DNA of 64,000 nucleotides from positions 1,984,001 to 2,048,000 of the forward strand of contig NZ_CP051299.1 in assembly GCF_012530535.1 (NCBI RefSeq), in the 5' to 3' direction. The first letter of the stretch is position 1. Every line of letters begins with the position of its first letter. Position numbers and translations under genes: made by a program. The stretch is from Microcella flavibacter (lineage in GTDB: Bacteria > Actinomycetota > Actinomycetes > Actinomycetales > Microbacteriaceae). The notes under the pieces were generated by a model that worked only from the letters and a program-made list of their open reading frames with translations, was not told the DNA's origin and did not search any database. Below, in pieces: positions 26,999 to 35,617 of this stretch.

Positions 26999-27946
26999 TC
27001 AGTCGCGCGGCGCCATCGCCGAGATGAGCTCGTACGCGACGTGGGCGGCGGCGACCGCCGTGAGCTGCGCGTGATCGTAGGCGGGGGCGACCTCGACGAC
27101 GTCGGCACCGATGATGCGGTGGGGGGCGAGAGCGCGCACCATGCCGAGCAGCTCGCGGCTCGTCATGCCGCCGGCCTCGGGCGTGCCCGTGCCCGGGGCG
27201 TGCGCGGGATCGAGCACGTCGATGTCGATCGAGACGTAGAGGGGGGCATCCCCCAGGCGGGCGCGCATGCGCTCGATCGCGCGCGGCAGCCCCTCGTCCT
27301 GCAGGTCGTCGGAGGTGATGACGGCGAAGCCGAGCCGCTCGTCGTCGCGCAGATCCTGCCGGCTGTAGAGCGGGCCGCGGATGCCGACGTGGAGGCTCGC
27401 CGTCGTATCGATGAGCCCCTCCTCGCTCGCGCGGCGGAACGGGGTGCCGTGCGTGACGGGAGCCCCGAAGTAGGTGTCCCAGGTGTCGAGGTGCGCGTCG
27501 AAGTGCACGACCGCGACCGGCCGGCCCGCGCGCTCGGCCGCCACCCGCAGCAGCGGCAGCGCGATCGTGTGGTCGCCGCCGATGGTGACGAGCCGCGTGC
27601 CGTCGGCGGTGAGCTCGCGCGCCGCCTGCTCGATGGCCGCGACGGCCTCGCCGAGGTCGAAGGGGTTGGCGGCGATGTCGCCCGCATCCACGACCTGCTG
27701 CGTCGAGAACGGCGCGACGTCCTGTGCGGGATTGTAGGGCCGGAGCAGGCGCGAGGCCTCGCGCACGTGGGCCGGGCCGAACCGGGCGCCCGGGCGGTAG
27801 CTGACGCCGGAGTCGAAGGGCACGCCGACCACGGCGATGTCGGCGCGGTCGACCTCGTCGAGGCGCGGCAGTCGCGCGAAGGTGGCGATGTCGGCGTAGC
27901 GCGGGCGCCGGCTCGCGTCGGCGGGGCCTACGGGCTCGGGGGGCAT
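26999..27946 (-). CDS. speB: Agmatinase or related ureohydrolase
   Basis: 315 aa, arginase/agmatinase family with the binuclear Mn site: [20 protein letters not shown] and [19 protein letters not shown]. Splits agmatine (or a related guanidino compound) to putrescine and urea; exact substrate cannot be read from the motifs. ATG 27946 has AGAGGAA upstream. It is divergent from an XRE-cupin regulator, a pairing typical of polyamine or amino-acid catabolism; TACTCT lies upstream as a likely -10. Confidence 0.9.
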   Translation of the reverse strand: MPPEPVGPADASRRPRYADIATFARLPRLDEVDRADIAVVGVPFDSGVSYRPGARFGPAHVREASRLLRPYNPAQDVAPFSTQQVVDAGDIAANPFDLGEAVAAIEQAARELTADGTRLVTIGGDHTIALPLLRVAAERAGRPVAVVHFDAHLDTWDTYFGAPVTHGTPFRRASEEGLIDTTASLHVGIRGPLYSRQDLRDDERLGFAVITSDDLQDEGLPRAIERMRARLGDAPLYVSIDIDVLDPAHAPGTGTPEAGGMTSRELLGMVRALAPHRIIGADVVEVAPAYDHAQLTAVAAAHVAYELISAMAPRD

Positions 27947-28110
27947 GCGATTCCTCTCGTCGCGACGGGCGGGCGCCGCGGTCGCTCCAGAGTAGTCACC
28001 GCGGGTGCCCATGTGATGCTTCCTGGTGAACATGAGCGGAGACCGAATAGTCTGTGCCCCAGCACGTGCTCGACCCGTACCCGCTCGACCCGACCGCTGC
28101 CGGAGGCGCC

Positions 28111-28695
28111 GTGAGACCCGTCCACCCCACCGCGAGCCGCGAACCCGTGCGCATCGGAGCCCGACTGCGGGCATCCCGACTCGCGCAGGGCCTCACGGTC
28201 GCGCAGGTCGCCGAATCGGCCGGCCTCACCCGCGGCTTCCTCAGCCGGGTCGAGCGCGACGAGACCTCGCCGAGCGTCGCGACCCTCATCACCGTCTGCC
28301 AGGTGCTCTCGATGCCCGTCGGCGACCTCTTCGAGAGCGTCGAGAACGACCTCGTGCGGCTCGCCGAGGCGCCGCTCATCAACATGGGCGGCACGGGCGT
28401 CGAGGAGCGGCTGCTGACCCCCCGCGGGCAGGGGCGCGTGCAGCTGCTGCGGTCGATGCTGCAGCCCGGCGCCTCGGGCGGGGCCGAGCCGTACACGATC
28501 AACTGCGACGTCGAGGTGCTGCACGTCGTCTCGGGGGTGCTCGAGCTGCGGCTCGGCAACGAGGTCTCGCTGCTGCGGGCGGGCGATACGGCGACCTTCC
28601 CCGGTCGCGAGCCGCACACGTGGCGCAACGGCCACGACGGCGTCACCGAGACCGTGTGGGTGCTCGTGCCCGCAGCGTGGAGCGGGTCGAGCTAG
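28111..28695 (+). CDS. XRE-family regulator with C-terminal cupin
   Basis: 194 aa: helix-turn-helix at about residues 14-70 ([20 protein letters not shown] then [19 protein letters not shown]) and a cupin sensor at about 110-185 ([40 protein letters not shown]). Probably controls the divergent agmatinase gene. GTG 28111 is chosen because GGAGG lies 4 nt upstream; the frame is open to GTG 28054, but that codon directly abuts the -10-like TAGTCT (28048-28053) and could not be on the transcript. The two alternatives differ by 19 residues. Its TAG stop overlaps the convergent gene's stop. Confidence 0.82.
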   Translation: MRPVHPTASREPVRIGARLRASRLAQGLTVAQVAESAGLTRGFLSRVERDETSPSVATLITVCQVLSMPVGDLFESVENDLVRLAEAPLINMGGTGVEERLLTPRGQGRVQLLRSMLQPGASGGAEPYTINCDVEVLHVVSGVLELRLGNEVSLLRAGDTATFPGREPHTWRNGHDGVTETVWVLVPAAWSGSS

Positions 28696-29108
28696 AAGCC
28701 GGTCAGGGAGACGGCCGCGGAGGAGACCGCGCTCGTGACCACGCCGCCGACGACCAGCACGGTCAGCATGGCGCCCGCGCCGATGCCGGCGGCGGCCCGG
28801 CGCCCCGCACCGGTGCCCGAGCGCAGGGCGATCACGCCGACGACGATCGCCGCCACGCCGAGCACGACCTGCAGCAGCGAGCCGCCGAGCTGCATGATCT
28901 GCACGAACGCGAAGGAGAAGCGGCTTCCGCCGCCCCAGGAGAACGGCAGCACCACCAGCAGGAACTGGGTGACCAGAGCGATCACCGCCGCGGCCCCCGC
29001 GAGCGCGAGCGACAGGGTGCCCGCGGCGGAACCCGCGACGAGACCGGCGGGATCGCGGGGCGCCGAGGAGCCGTCGGGCGAGTCGGAGGTCGAGGAGTGC
29101 TCGGTCAT
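28692..29108 (-). CDS. Hypothetical membrane protein, three to four spans
   Basis: 138 aa: polar N-terminus (MTEHSSTSDSPDGSSAPRD), then GTLSLALAGAAAVIALVTQF, a loop GGGSRFSFAFVQIM, LLQVVLGVAAIVVGVIAL, and a last span ending AAVSLTGF. The ATG 29108 follows GGGGAGC. The SLTGF end resembles the end SLSGF of the 136-aa membrane protein at 31297, and both have similar layouts, so they may be paralogues. Function unknown. Convergent with the XRE gene; both stop codons lie in one CTAG. Confidence 0.65.
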   Translation of the reverse strand: MTEHSSTSDSPDGSSAPRDPAGLVAGSAAGTLSLALAGAAAVIALVTQFLLVVLPFSWGGGSRFSFAFVQIMQLGGSLLQVVLGVAAIVVGVIALRSGTGAGRRAAAGIGAGAMLTVLVVGGVVTSAVSSAAVSLTGF

Positions 29109-29171
29109 GCTCCCCACTGTACGCACGCGGTCGACGCCCTGCGGGCGCTCAGCGCCGGAGCGCGGGCCCGA

Positions 29172-30764
29172 TCAGTTCTCGACGACCGTGATCGCGCGCA
29201 TGAGGTCGGCGTCGATCGCGGCGCCGACGCGCTCGAGCAGGGCGTCGGGCACGCGGTTGTCCACCGTGAGCACGCTCAGCGCCGGGCCGCCCGCGCGGTG
29301 GCGGGCGATCTGCATGCCGGCGATGTTGATGCTCGCCTCGCCGAACTCCTTGCCGTAGACCGCGACGATGCCGGGGCGGTCGGTGTAGAGCATGACGATG
29401 AGGTGCTCGGCCATCGGCACCTCGACGTCGTAGCCGTTGATGGCGACGATCTTCTGCGCCTGCTTCGCGCCCACGAGGGTGCCCGAGACGCTCAGCTGCG
29501 TGCCGTCGGCGAGCGCACCGCGGATGGTGAGCAGGTTGCGGTACTCCTCGCTCGTCGCCTCGGTGAGGAGGCGCACGGCGACGCCGCGCTGCTCGGCGAG
29601 CAGCGGCGCGTTGACGTAGCTGACCTGCTCGCTCGAGATGCTGCTGAAGATGCCCTTGAGCGCGGCGAGCTTGAGAACGCCGACGTCGTGCGCCGTGATC
29701 TCGCCGCGCACCTCGACGTCGATGCTCGCGAAGGGGTGGTCGGCGAGGCCCGCGAAGACCTGGCCGAGCTTCTCCATGAGCGGGATGCCCGGACGCACGC
29801 TCGGATCGATGACGCCACCGGCGACGTTGACCGCGTCGGGGACGAGCTCGCCGTCGAGGGCGAGGCGCACCGAGCGGGCCACCGAGACGCCCGCCTTCTC
29901 CTGCGCCTCGTCGGTCGAGGCGCCGAGGTGCGGGGTGAGCTGGATGCCCGGAGCCCCGATGAGGGGCGAGCCGACGGGGGGCTCGCTGACGAAGACGTCG
30001 AGACCGGCGCCCGCGATGCGGCCGGCGACGAGGGCCTCGTGCAGGGCATCCTCGTCGATGATGCCGCCGCGGCTGGCGTTGACGATGCGCAGGGAGGGCT
30101 TCGCCTTCGCGAACTGCGCCGCCCCGATGAGGCCCGTCGTCTCCGCCGTCTTCGGGATGTGGATGGTGATGAAGTCGCTGCGCTCCATGAGCTCGTCGAG
30201 GCTCAGCAGGGTGACGCCGAGCTGCTGCGCACGGGCCGGCGGCACGAAGGGGTCGTAGCCGACGAGCTCGACGCCGAAGCCGGCGAGGCGCTGGGCGACG
30301 AGGGTGCCGATGCGGCCGAGGCCGACGATGCCGACGGTCTTCTCGTAGAGCTCGACGCCGGTGAAGGCGGAGCGCTTCCACTCCCCCGCCTTCATCGAGG
30401 TGTCGGCGGCGGGGATGTGGCGCGAGAGCGCCAGCAGGTGCCCCACGGCGAGCTCGGCGGCCGAGACGACGTTCGACGTGGGCGCGTTGACGACCATGAC
30501 GCCCGCGGCCGTGGCCGCCTTGACGTCGACGTTGTCGAGGCCGACGCCCGCGCGGGCGACGACCTTGAGCCCGGTGCCGGCGGCGATCGCCTCGGCGTCG
30601 ATCTGGGTCGCCGAGCGGATGAGCACGGCCTGCGCCTCGGCGAGCGCCGCGAGCAGCGCGGGCCGGTCGGTGCCGTCGACGTGACGGATGTCGAAGTCGG
30701 GCCCGAGGGCGTCGACGGTGGCGGGCGACAGAACTTCGGCGATGAGCACGACCGGCTTGGTCAC
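29172..30764 (-). CDS. serA: D-3-phosphoglycerate dehydrogenase
   Basis: 530 aa, first step of serine synthesis. Order: catalytic and NAD domains (GIVGLGRIGTLVAQRLAGFG, RAGVGLDNVD, VNASRGGIIDEDAL, TPHLGASTDEAQEKAG), an ASB intervening domain (about 315-450) and a C-terminal ACT domain (about 455-530, VMLYTDRPGIVAVYGKEFGE) that usually gives serine feedback control. This is the long actinobacterial form. GTG 30764 with AAGGAC upstream is the start; the much longer open frame upstream is an Arg-rich shadow that overlaps the divergent DoxX-like gene. Confidence 0.96.
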   Translation of the reverse strand: MTKPVVLIAEVLSPATVDALGPDFDIRHVDGTDRPALLAALAEAQAVLIRSATQIDAEAIAAGTGLKVVARAGVGLDNVDVKAATAAGVMVVNAPTSNVVSAAELAVGHLLALSRHIPAADTSMKAGEWKRSAFTGVELYEKTVGIVGLGRIGTLVAQRLAGFGVELVGYDPFVPPARAQQLGVTLLSLDELMERSDFITIHIPKTAETTGLIGAAQFAKAKPSLRIVNASRGGIIDEDALHEALVAGRIAGAGLDVFVSEPPVGSPLIGAPGIQLTPHLGASTDEAQEKAGVSVARSVRLALDGELVPDAVNVAGGVIDPSVRPGIPLMEKLGQVFAGLADHPFASIDVEVRGEITAHDVGVLKLAALKGIFSSISSEQVSYVNAPLLAEQRGVAVRLLTEATSEEYRNLLTIRGALADGTQLSVSGTLVGAKQAQKIVAINGYDVEVPMAEHLIVMLYTDRPGIVAVYGKEFGEASINIAGMQIARHRAGGPALSVLTVDNRVPDALLERVGAAIDADLMRAITVVEN

Positions 30765-30884
30765 AGGAGCGTCCTTACAGGGGGCACGAGAGTGCGGCGG
30801 GAGTCGCGGCGGCGGTGGCGCAGAGGGTGGTCGCGGTCGCCGCGCGCGCGGGGCGGCCGGTGCCCCCAGGCTATCGCAGGCAGA

Positions 30885-31286
30885 ATGGCGGGCATGACGC
30901 CCGAGACGCCGGTCATCGCCGCCCGCATCGTGACCGCCGTCGTCTTCATCGCGATGGGCGCGCTGCACTTCGTCCCCGCGGCGGGGCGGGGCATGGCCGC
31001 GATCATCCCGCCCGGGATGCGCGGCCGCCCCTTCTCGGCGAAGACCCTCGTGCGACTCACCGGCGTCGCCGAGATCGCGGGCGGCGTCGGGCTGCTCATC
31101 GAGCCGACGCGCGCCGCGGCCGGGATCGCCCTCGCGGTCTTCCTCGTCGCCGTCTTCCCGGCCAACGCCTACGCCGCGCGCCACCCCGAGCGCTTCGGCC
31201 GCATCGCCATCCCGTTCTGGCCGCGCCTCATCGGGCAGGTCGTGCTCATCGCCCTCGTGCTGTGGGTGGGGCTCTCGCCGGTCTGA
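30885..31286 (+). CDS. DoxX-like membrane protein
   Basis: 133 aa with four predicted spans: ARIVTAVVFIAMGALHFV, LVRLTGVAEIAGGVGLLIEP, AAAGIALAVFLVAVFPANAY and RLIGQVVLIALVLWVGL. ALHF, GVAEIAGG and FPANAYAA are the DoxX-like signature. Function not established. The start is either ATG 30885 or ATG 30894; the first is kept because TATCGC ends 7 nt before it, a weaker form of the leaderless arrangement seen elsewhere here. Divergent from serA. Confidence 0.82.
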   Translation: MAGMTPETPVIAARIVTAVVFIAMGALHFVPAAGRGMAAIIPPGMRGRPFSAKTLVRLTGVAEIAGGVGLLIEPTRAAAGIALAVFLVAVFPANAYAARHPERFGRIAIPFWPRLIGQVVLIALVLWVGLSPV

Positions 31287-31296
31287 GCGCGGTCGG

Positions 31297-31707
31297 CTAG
31301 AAGCCGCTGAGGCTCGCGGCGGCCGCGATGAGGCTGAGGCGCGTGGTCGCGATCGTCGCGAGGGCGACGATGAGCGCGAGCGTGAAGCGCGTCACCGACT
31401 GCCGGCGGGCGAGCAGGATGCCCAGGCCGAAGATCAGCGGCGGTGCCACCACCCCGGCCACGAGCACGACCCAGGGCGTACGGTCGGCGATGCCGAGGGC
31501 CTCGTACTGGGCCGGCAGGCCGACGAGGCTCGAGAGGCCGTCCCAGAGGAACCAGGCGACGAGCAGACCGAGGAGCACGGCGACGATCGCGCGGGCGGCG
31601 CCGAAGCGCGGGCGGTCGACGGGGCCGGCAGCGGCATCCCGACCGCTCTCGTCGGCGGAGGATGCGGCGCGCGCCTCGTCGGGCAGCGGCGGCGGGGCGG
31701 CGGTCAT
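31297..31707 (-). CDS. Hypothetical membrane protein
   Basis: 136 aa: polar Ala-rich N-terminus, then three spans (AARAIVAVLLGLLVAWFLW, PWVVLVAGVVAPPLIFGLGILL, RFTLALIVALATIATTRLSL) and the end AAASLSGF. Its ATG overlaps the stop of the next upstream gene (ATGA), so it is translated with the 163-aa membrane protein. Not recognised as a named family. Confidence 0.65.
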   Translation of the reverse strand: MTAAPPPLPDEARAASSADESGRDAAAGPVDRPRFGAARAIVAVLLGLLVAWFLWDGLSSLVGLPAQYEALGIADRTPWVVLVAGVVAPPLIFGLGILLARRQSVTRFTLALIVALATIATTRLSLIAAAASLSGF

Positions 31708-32195
31708 GCGAGCACTCCGAGGAGGAAGGGCCACGGCACGAGCACGAGCGCGCCGAGGGCGAGCCAGCCGAGGCGCGCGGCCGGGCGCCCGCCGCGGGTG
31801 AGGGCGAGGGTCGTGGCGAACCAGAGCGCGGAGGCGATGATCGCGAGGAACTCGCCGAACTGGTACATGATCTCGATGAGCAGCGTCGGCCCGTTGAGCG
31901 AGAGCAGCTGCAGGCCGAGGATCCAGCCGACGGAGTACATGAGGTAGACGCCGCCGAGCACGCCGGTCGCGGCGGTGACGGCCGCCCGGCGGCGGTCGCC
32001 GGGCGCGCGCGCGGCGGCGGCCGCTCCGGACGGGTCGCCGGCCGCCGGATCGGCGTCGGCGCGATCGGTGCCGGCGCGATCGGTGCCGGCGCGATCGGTG
32101 CCCGCGCGATCGAGGTCGTCGCGCCCCGGGTCGACGTAGCTCGCGTCGGCCTCGTCGCCCCAGCTCAGTGCGTCGTCGGGGCGGTCGGAGCTCAT
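31704..32195 (-). CDS. Hypothetical membrane protein with acidic repeat N-terminus
   Basis: 163 aa: an acidic N-terminus (MSSDRPDDALSWGDEADASY), a short repeat DRAGT DRAGT DRAGT (coded by a 15-bp DNA repeat), then three spans with GVYLMYSVGWILGLQLLSL, IIASALWFATTLALTRGG and LGWLALGALVLVPWPFLLGV. Similar proteins in Microbacteriaceae carry a doubtful 'DNA polymerase III gamma/tau' label in databases, as I recall; nothing here supports a polymerase role. The start ATG 32195 is 76 nt from the modC stop. Confidence 0.7.
   Translation of the reverse strand: MSSDRPDDALSWGDEADASYVDPGRDDLDRAGTDRAGTDRAGTDRADADPAAGDPSGAAAAARAPGDRRRAAVTAATGVLGGVYLMYSVGWILGLQLLSLNGPTLLIEIMYQFGEFLAIIASALWFATTLALTRGGRPAARLGWLALGALVLVPWPFLLGVLA
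32061..32110. repeat. 15-bp tandem repeat coding for DRAGT
   Basis: GCGATCGGTGCCGGC repeats at 32061, 32076 and 32091 (the last with one change) and starts a fourth time at 32106. It keeps the reading frame and lengthens a disordered segment. Confidence 0.85.
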
Positions 32196-32271
32196 GCGGT
32201 CAGCATAGCGACGACCGACGGGGAGCCGGCTGCGGGGGCGGGGAGGCCGGGGACGACCGAGGACGGAGCCG

Positions 32272-33003
32272 TCATCGCGCGAGCAGCCGCGCCACGAAGT
32301 CGGTGGCCGGGGCCTCCGCGAGCTGCGCGAGCGCACCCTCCTGCACGACGCGCCCGCCCTCGAGCACGAGCACGCGGTCGGCGAGGGCCAGGTCGGCGGG
32401 GTGATGGCTCACGAGCAGCACCGCGCCGCGGAACCCGCCCAGATGCACGGCGAGGTGCTCGCGCACCGCCGTGCGGGCCTCGACGTCGAGGGCCGCCAGG
32501 GGCTCGTCGAGCAGCAGCACCTCCGGATCGGCCGCGAGGGCCCGGGCGATGGCGGCGCGCTGGGCCTCCCCGCCCGAGAGCTCGTGCGGGCGGCGGCGGG
32601 CGAGCCCGGCGATGCCGAGGCACTCGAGCCAGCTCCGAGCCCTCGCGGCGGCCTCGTGCCGGGGGGCGCCGTGCGCGCGCGGGCCGAAGGCGACGTTGTC
32701 GAGCACGGAGAGGTGGGGGATCAGCAGGGGCTGCTGGAAGACCATCCCGACCCGACGGCGCTCGATCGGCACCGCCCGACCGCCGCCCGCCGCATCGACG
32801 ACGCGCCCGCCGATCTCGACGCTGCCCGCCGCGATCGGCAGGTCGCCGAGCACGGCGTGCAGCAGCGTCGACTTGCCCGCGCCGTTCGGGCCGACGATGC
32901 CGAGCACCCGCCCGGCCGGCACGGCGAGCGCCGCCTCGAGCGCGAACCCCGAACGGTGCACGGTCGCGTCGACGCGGAGCGCGGGCGGGAGGCCGGAGGT
33001 CAT
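32272..33003 (-). CDS. modC: Molybdate ABC transporter ATP-binding protein
   Basis: 243 aa cytoplasmic ATPase: Walker A GPNGAGKST, signature LSGGEAQRAAIARALA, Walker B EVLLLDEPLAALD and the switch histidine in VLLVSHHPADL. It ends at about residue 240, so the regulatory TOBE/MOP domain of longer ModC proteins is missing. Start ATG 33003 overlaps modB by 4 nt. The identification as molybdate rather than sulfate or thiosulfate transport rests on the ModB partner and on the Mo cofactor genes next door. Confidence 0.85.
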   Translation of the reverse strand: MTSGLPPALRVDATVHRSGFALEAALAVPAGRVLGIVGPNGAGKSTLLHAVLGDLPIAAGSVEIGGRVVDAAGGGRAVPIERRRVGMVFQQPLLIPHLSVLDNVAFGPRAHGAPRHEAAARARSWLECLGIAGLARRRPHELSGGEAQRAAIARALAADPEVLLLDEPLAALDVEARTAVREHLAVHLGGFRGAVLLVSHHPADLALADRVLVLEGGRVVQEGALAQLAEAPATDFVARLLAR

Positions 33004-33857
33004 GCGCGCAGCCCCGGGGTCCAGCGGTCGCGCAGCGCGATGAGCACGACGACCGAGAGGCCGACGAGCAGCAGCGAAAGCGCGATCGCGGCAGGACGGT
33101 CGTCGGGCAGCTGCTCGTAGATCGCCATCGGCAGCGTGCGCGTGACGCCCGGCACGCTGCTCGCGAAGGTGACCGTCGCCCCGTACTCGCCGAGGGCGCG
33201 CGCGAAGCAGAGGGCCGCCCCGGCGGCGATGCCCGGGCCGGCGAGGGGCAGCGTCACGCGGACGAGCACGCGCAGCGGCGAGGCGCCGAGCGAGGCCGCG
33301 GCGAGCTCGGTGCGGCGATCGGCACCCCGGACGGCCCCCTCGGCGGCGAAGACCAGGAACGGCATCGCGACGAAGGTCTGGGCGAGCACGACCGCGGCGA
33401 TGCTCGGCGCGATCGCGATACCCGTCGCGTCGAGCAGCGGCGCGCCGAGCAGCCCCTGCGGCCCGAGCAGGGCGAGCAGCGCCACCCCGCCCGCGACGGG
33501 CGGCAGCACCACGGGCACGGTGATGAGGGCCCGCACCGCGCGCCGGGCGCGCGACGGGCGCTCGACCCGGCGCCCGTCGGCGAGCACGAGTGCGAGCGGC
33601 ACGCCCAGCAGCAGGCTCAGCAGCGTCGACACGGCGGCGGTGCCGAGCGACATCGCGAGCGCCGCGAGCGCCGCCGAGCCGCCGAGGATCTCGACGAGGC
33701 GCGACCACGGCGCCTGCACGACGAGCGCGAGCAGCGGGGCCGTCACGAGGGCGATGGCGAGCCCCGCGAGCACGGCGACCGGCATCGGGATGCGCGCGCC
33801 CCGCGCACGCCCCCGCGGTGCGCGCAGCGGGCGCGCGCCGCCCTCGGTTCCGGTCAT
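33000..33857 (-). CDS. modB: Molybdate ABC transporter permease
   Basis: 285 aa with about six spans and the inner-loop motif ELAAASLGASPLRVLVRVTLPLAGPGI (EAA-like contact with ModC) plus FARALGEYGATVTFASSVPG near the end, the ModB/CysT-like hallmark. Basic N-terminal tail. GAGGAGCG is before the ATG. It is the first gene of the unit. No binding protein (modA) lies upstream, where moeB diverges 101 bp away, nor downstream. Confidence 0.88.
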   Translation of the reverse strand: MTGTEGGARPLRAPRGRARGARIPMPVAVLAGLAIALVTAPLLALVVQAPWSRLVEILGGSAALAALAMSLGTAAVSTLLSLLLGVPLALVLADGRRVERPSRARRAVRALITVPVVLPPVAGGVALLALLGPQGLLGAPLLDATGIAIAPSIAAVVLAQTFVAMPFLVFAAEGAVRGADRRTELAAASLGASPLRVLVRVTLPLAGPGIAAGAALCFARALGEYGATVTFASSVPGVTRTLPMAIYEQLPDDRPAAIALSLLLVGLSVVVLIALRDRWTPGLRA

Positions 33858-33958
33858 GACCCACGCTCCTCGCCGTGCCGCGCTCGACGATAGCCGCCGC
33901 GGGTCGCGGCATCCCCGCGACGCGGCCGCCGCCCGGCCGGGGGTGCGAGACTGCGGGG

Positions 33959-35077
33959 GTGATCGACGCCGCCCTGCACGCCCGGCAGCTCGCGCTGCCG
34001 GGGTTCGAGCCCCGCAACCAGCAGGCCCTCGCCGATGCCCGGGTGCTCGTGATCGGCGCCGGCGGGCTGGGCAGCGCCGTGCTGCCCGCTCTCGCGGCCG
34101 CCGGCGTCGGCACGATCGGGATCATCGACGACGACGTCGTCGAGCGCTCCAACCTGCACCGCCAGACCGTGCACGCCGCGGCCGACGTCGGGCGGCGGAA
34201 GGTCGACTCGGCGGCCGAGCGGCTCGTCGCGATCGCGCCGGCGGCGGAGGTCATCCGGCACCCCTCCCGGTTCGAGGGCGAGGCGGCGCTCGCGCTCGCC
34301 CGCGACTACGACCTGATCGTCGACGGCAGCGACACCTTCGCGACGCGCTACCTCGCCGACGACGTCGCGAGCATCACCGGGCGGCCGCTGGTGTGGGGCG
34401 CGGTGCTCGCCTACGGCGGGCAGGCGGGCGTCGGCCGGCTCGCCGGCGGCCCGGGCTACCGCGACCTGTTCCCGAGCCCTCCCCCGCCCGGGACGGTGCT
34501 CGACTGCGCGCGCGGCGGCGTGCTGCCGACGGTGTGCGGCATCGTCGGCTCGATCATGGCCACCGAGGTGATCAAGATCATCACCGGGATCGGGCAGCCC
34601 CTGACCGGCCGCGTCACGACGTACGACGCGCTGACGGGCGCGTTCCGCGAGCTCGCGTACGCCGCGGACCCGACCGCCGAGCCGGTGACGGGGCTCATGG
34701 ACTACGCCGCGTTCTGCGGGGTCGACGCGGGCGGCGATCCCGAGGCGGCGGGCACCGATGCGCTGACCGCCCCGCAGCTCGCCGCGCGGCTCTCGGCCCC
34801 CGGCGGCGCCGAGCGCGTGCAGCTCGTCGACGTGCGGGAGGAGTGGGAGTTCGCGATCGGCAGCATCCCCGGCGCGCGGCTCATGCCGCTCGGCGCCCTG
34901 CCCGCGATGCTCGACGTGCTCGACGCCGACCGGCCCGTCATCGCGTACTGCCACCACGGCATCCGGTCGCTCACCGCGCTCGCCGTGCTGCGCGCGGCGG
35001 GGTTCGACGCGCAGCACCTCGAGGGCGGCATCGACGCCTGGTCGGCGCAGGTCGACCCCGACGTCGCCCGCTACTGA
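33959..35077 (+). CDS. moeB: Adenylyltransferase MoeB/ThiF with C-terminal rhodanese domain
   Basis: 372 aa. ThiF/MoeB domain (about 1-250): VLVIGAGGLGSAVLPALAAAGVG, DDDVVERSNLHRQT, and DGSDTFATRYLADD. A rhodanese domain follows (about 275-370) with VQLVDVREEWEFAIGSIPGA and the active-site Cys in AYCHHGIRS. It activates the C-terminal Gly-Gly of MoaD-type sulfur carriers (moaD is at 40153) and may load sulfur itself. GTG 33959 lies exactly 6 nt after GAGACT (33947-33952), a leaderless arrangement. MOSC follows after 9 nt. Confidence 0.92.
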   Translation: MIDAALHARQLALPGFEPRNQQALADARVLVIGAGGLGSAVLPALAAAGVGTIGIIDDDVVERSNLHRQTVHAAADVGRRKVDSAAERLVAIAPAAEVIRHPSRFEGEAALALARDYDLIVDGSDTFATRYLADDVASITGRPLVWGAVLAYGGQAGVGRLAGGPGYRDLFPSPPPPGTVLDCARGGVLPTVCGIVGSIMATEVIKIITGIGQPLTGRVTTYDALTGAFRELAYAADPTAEPVTGLMDYAAFCGVDAGGDPEAAGTDALTAPQLAARLSAPGGAERVQLVDVREEWEFAIGSIPGARLMPLGALPAMLDVLDADRPVIAYCHHGIRSLTALAVLRAAGFDAQHLEGGIDAWSAQVDPDVARY

Positions 35078-35086
35078 GGAGGCCCG

Positions 35087-35617
35087 ATGACCGATGCGAC
35101 CCCGACAACCCCGCGCACGATCGAGCTCGTGCACCTGCTCGCCTCCCCGCTGCACCGCTACGAGGGCCGGCCGGCCGAGGGCGCGCTGCCCGCCGCGGGC
35201 GAGGAGCTGCACGACCGCATCGAGCTGCGCGAGGGTCTCGGGATCGTCGGCGACCGCTACTTCGGGCACCGGGCTCACGTCGGCGCCGCCGTGACCCTGC
35301 TCGCCATGGAGACGATCGACGAGCTCGCCGAGCGCTTCGGGCTCAACCCCGAGCAGGCCGCGCGCCGCGCTCGGCGCAACATCCTCACGCGCGGGCTCGA
35401 CGTCGACGCGCTGCGCGGCGCGACCATCCGCCTCGACACCGGCGAGGGCGAGGTCGTGCTGCGCGCGACGCGCCCGGCGAACCCCTGCGCGTGGATGGAT
35501 GCCGAGCTCGCGCCCGGCGCGTTCCGAGCCCTGCGCGGCCGCGGCGGGATGCGCTGCGCCGTGCTCTCGAGCGGTGCGCTGCACCGCGGTCAGGCGACCT
35601 GCACGATCACGCCGTGA
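35087..35617 (+). CDS. MOSC-domain protein
   Basis: 176 aa, a MOSC (Mo cofactor sulfurase C-terminal) fold: GIVGDRYFGH, NILTRGLDVDALRGATIRL, and the conserved Cys in RPANPCAWMD that may carry sulfur. GAGGAGG precedes the ATG. Probably in an operon with moeB. Its 3' end overlaps the convergent molybdoenzyme gene by 28 nt. Confidence 0.88.
   Translation: MTDATPTTPRTIELVHLLASPLHRYEGRPAEGALPAAGEELHDRIELREGLGIVGDRYFGHRAHVGAAVTLLAMETIDELAERFGLNPEQAARRARRNILTRGLDVDALRGATIRLDTGEGEVVLRATRPANPCAWMDAELAPGAFRALRGRGGMRCAVLSSGALHRGQATCTITP

Noticed and set aside
30885-31286. Calling the DoxX-like gene leaderless with confidence
   Set aside because: TATCGC lacks the final T of the hexamer and the spacing depends on which ATG is used; it is left out of the leaderless count.
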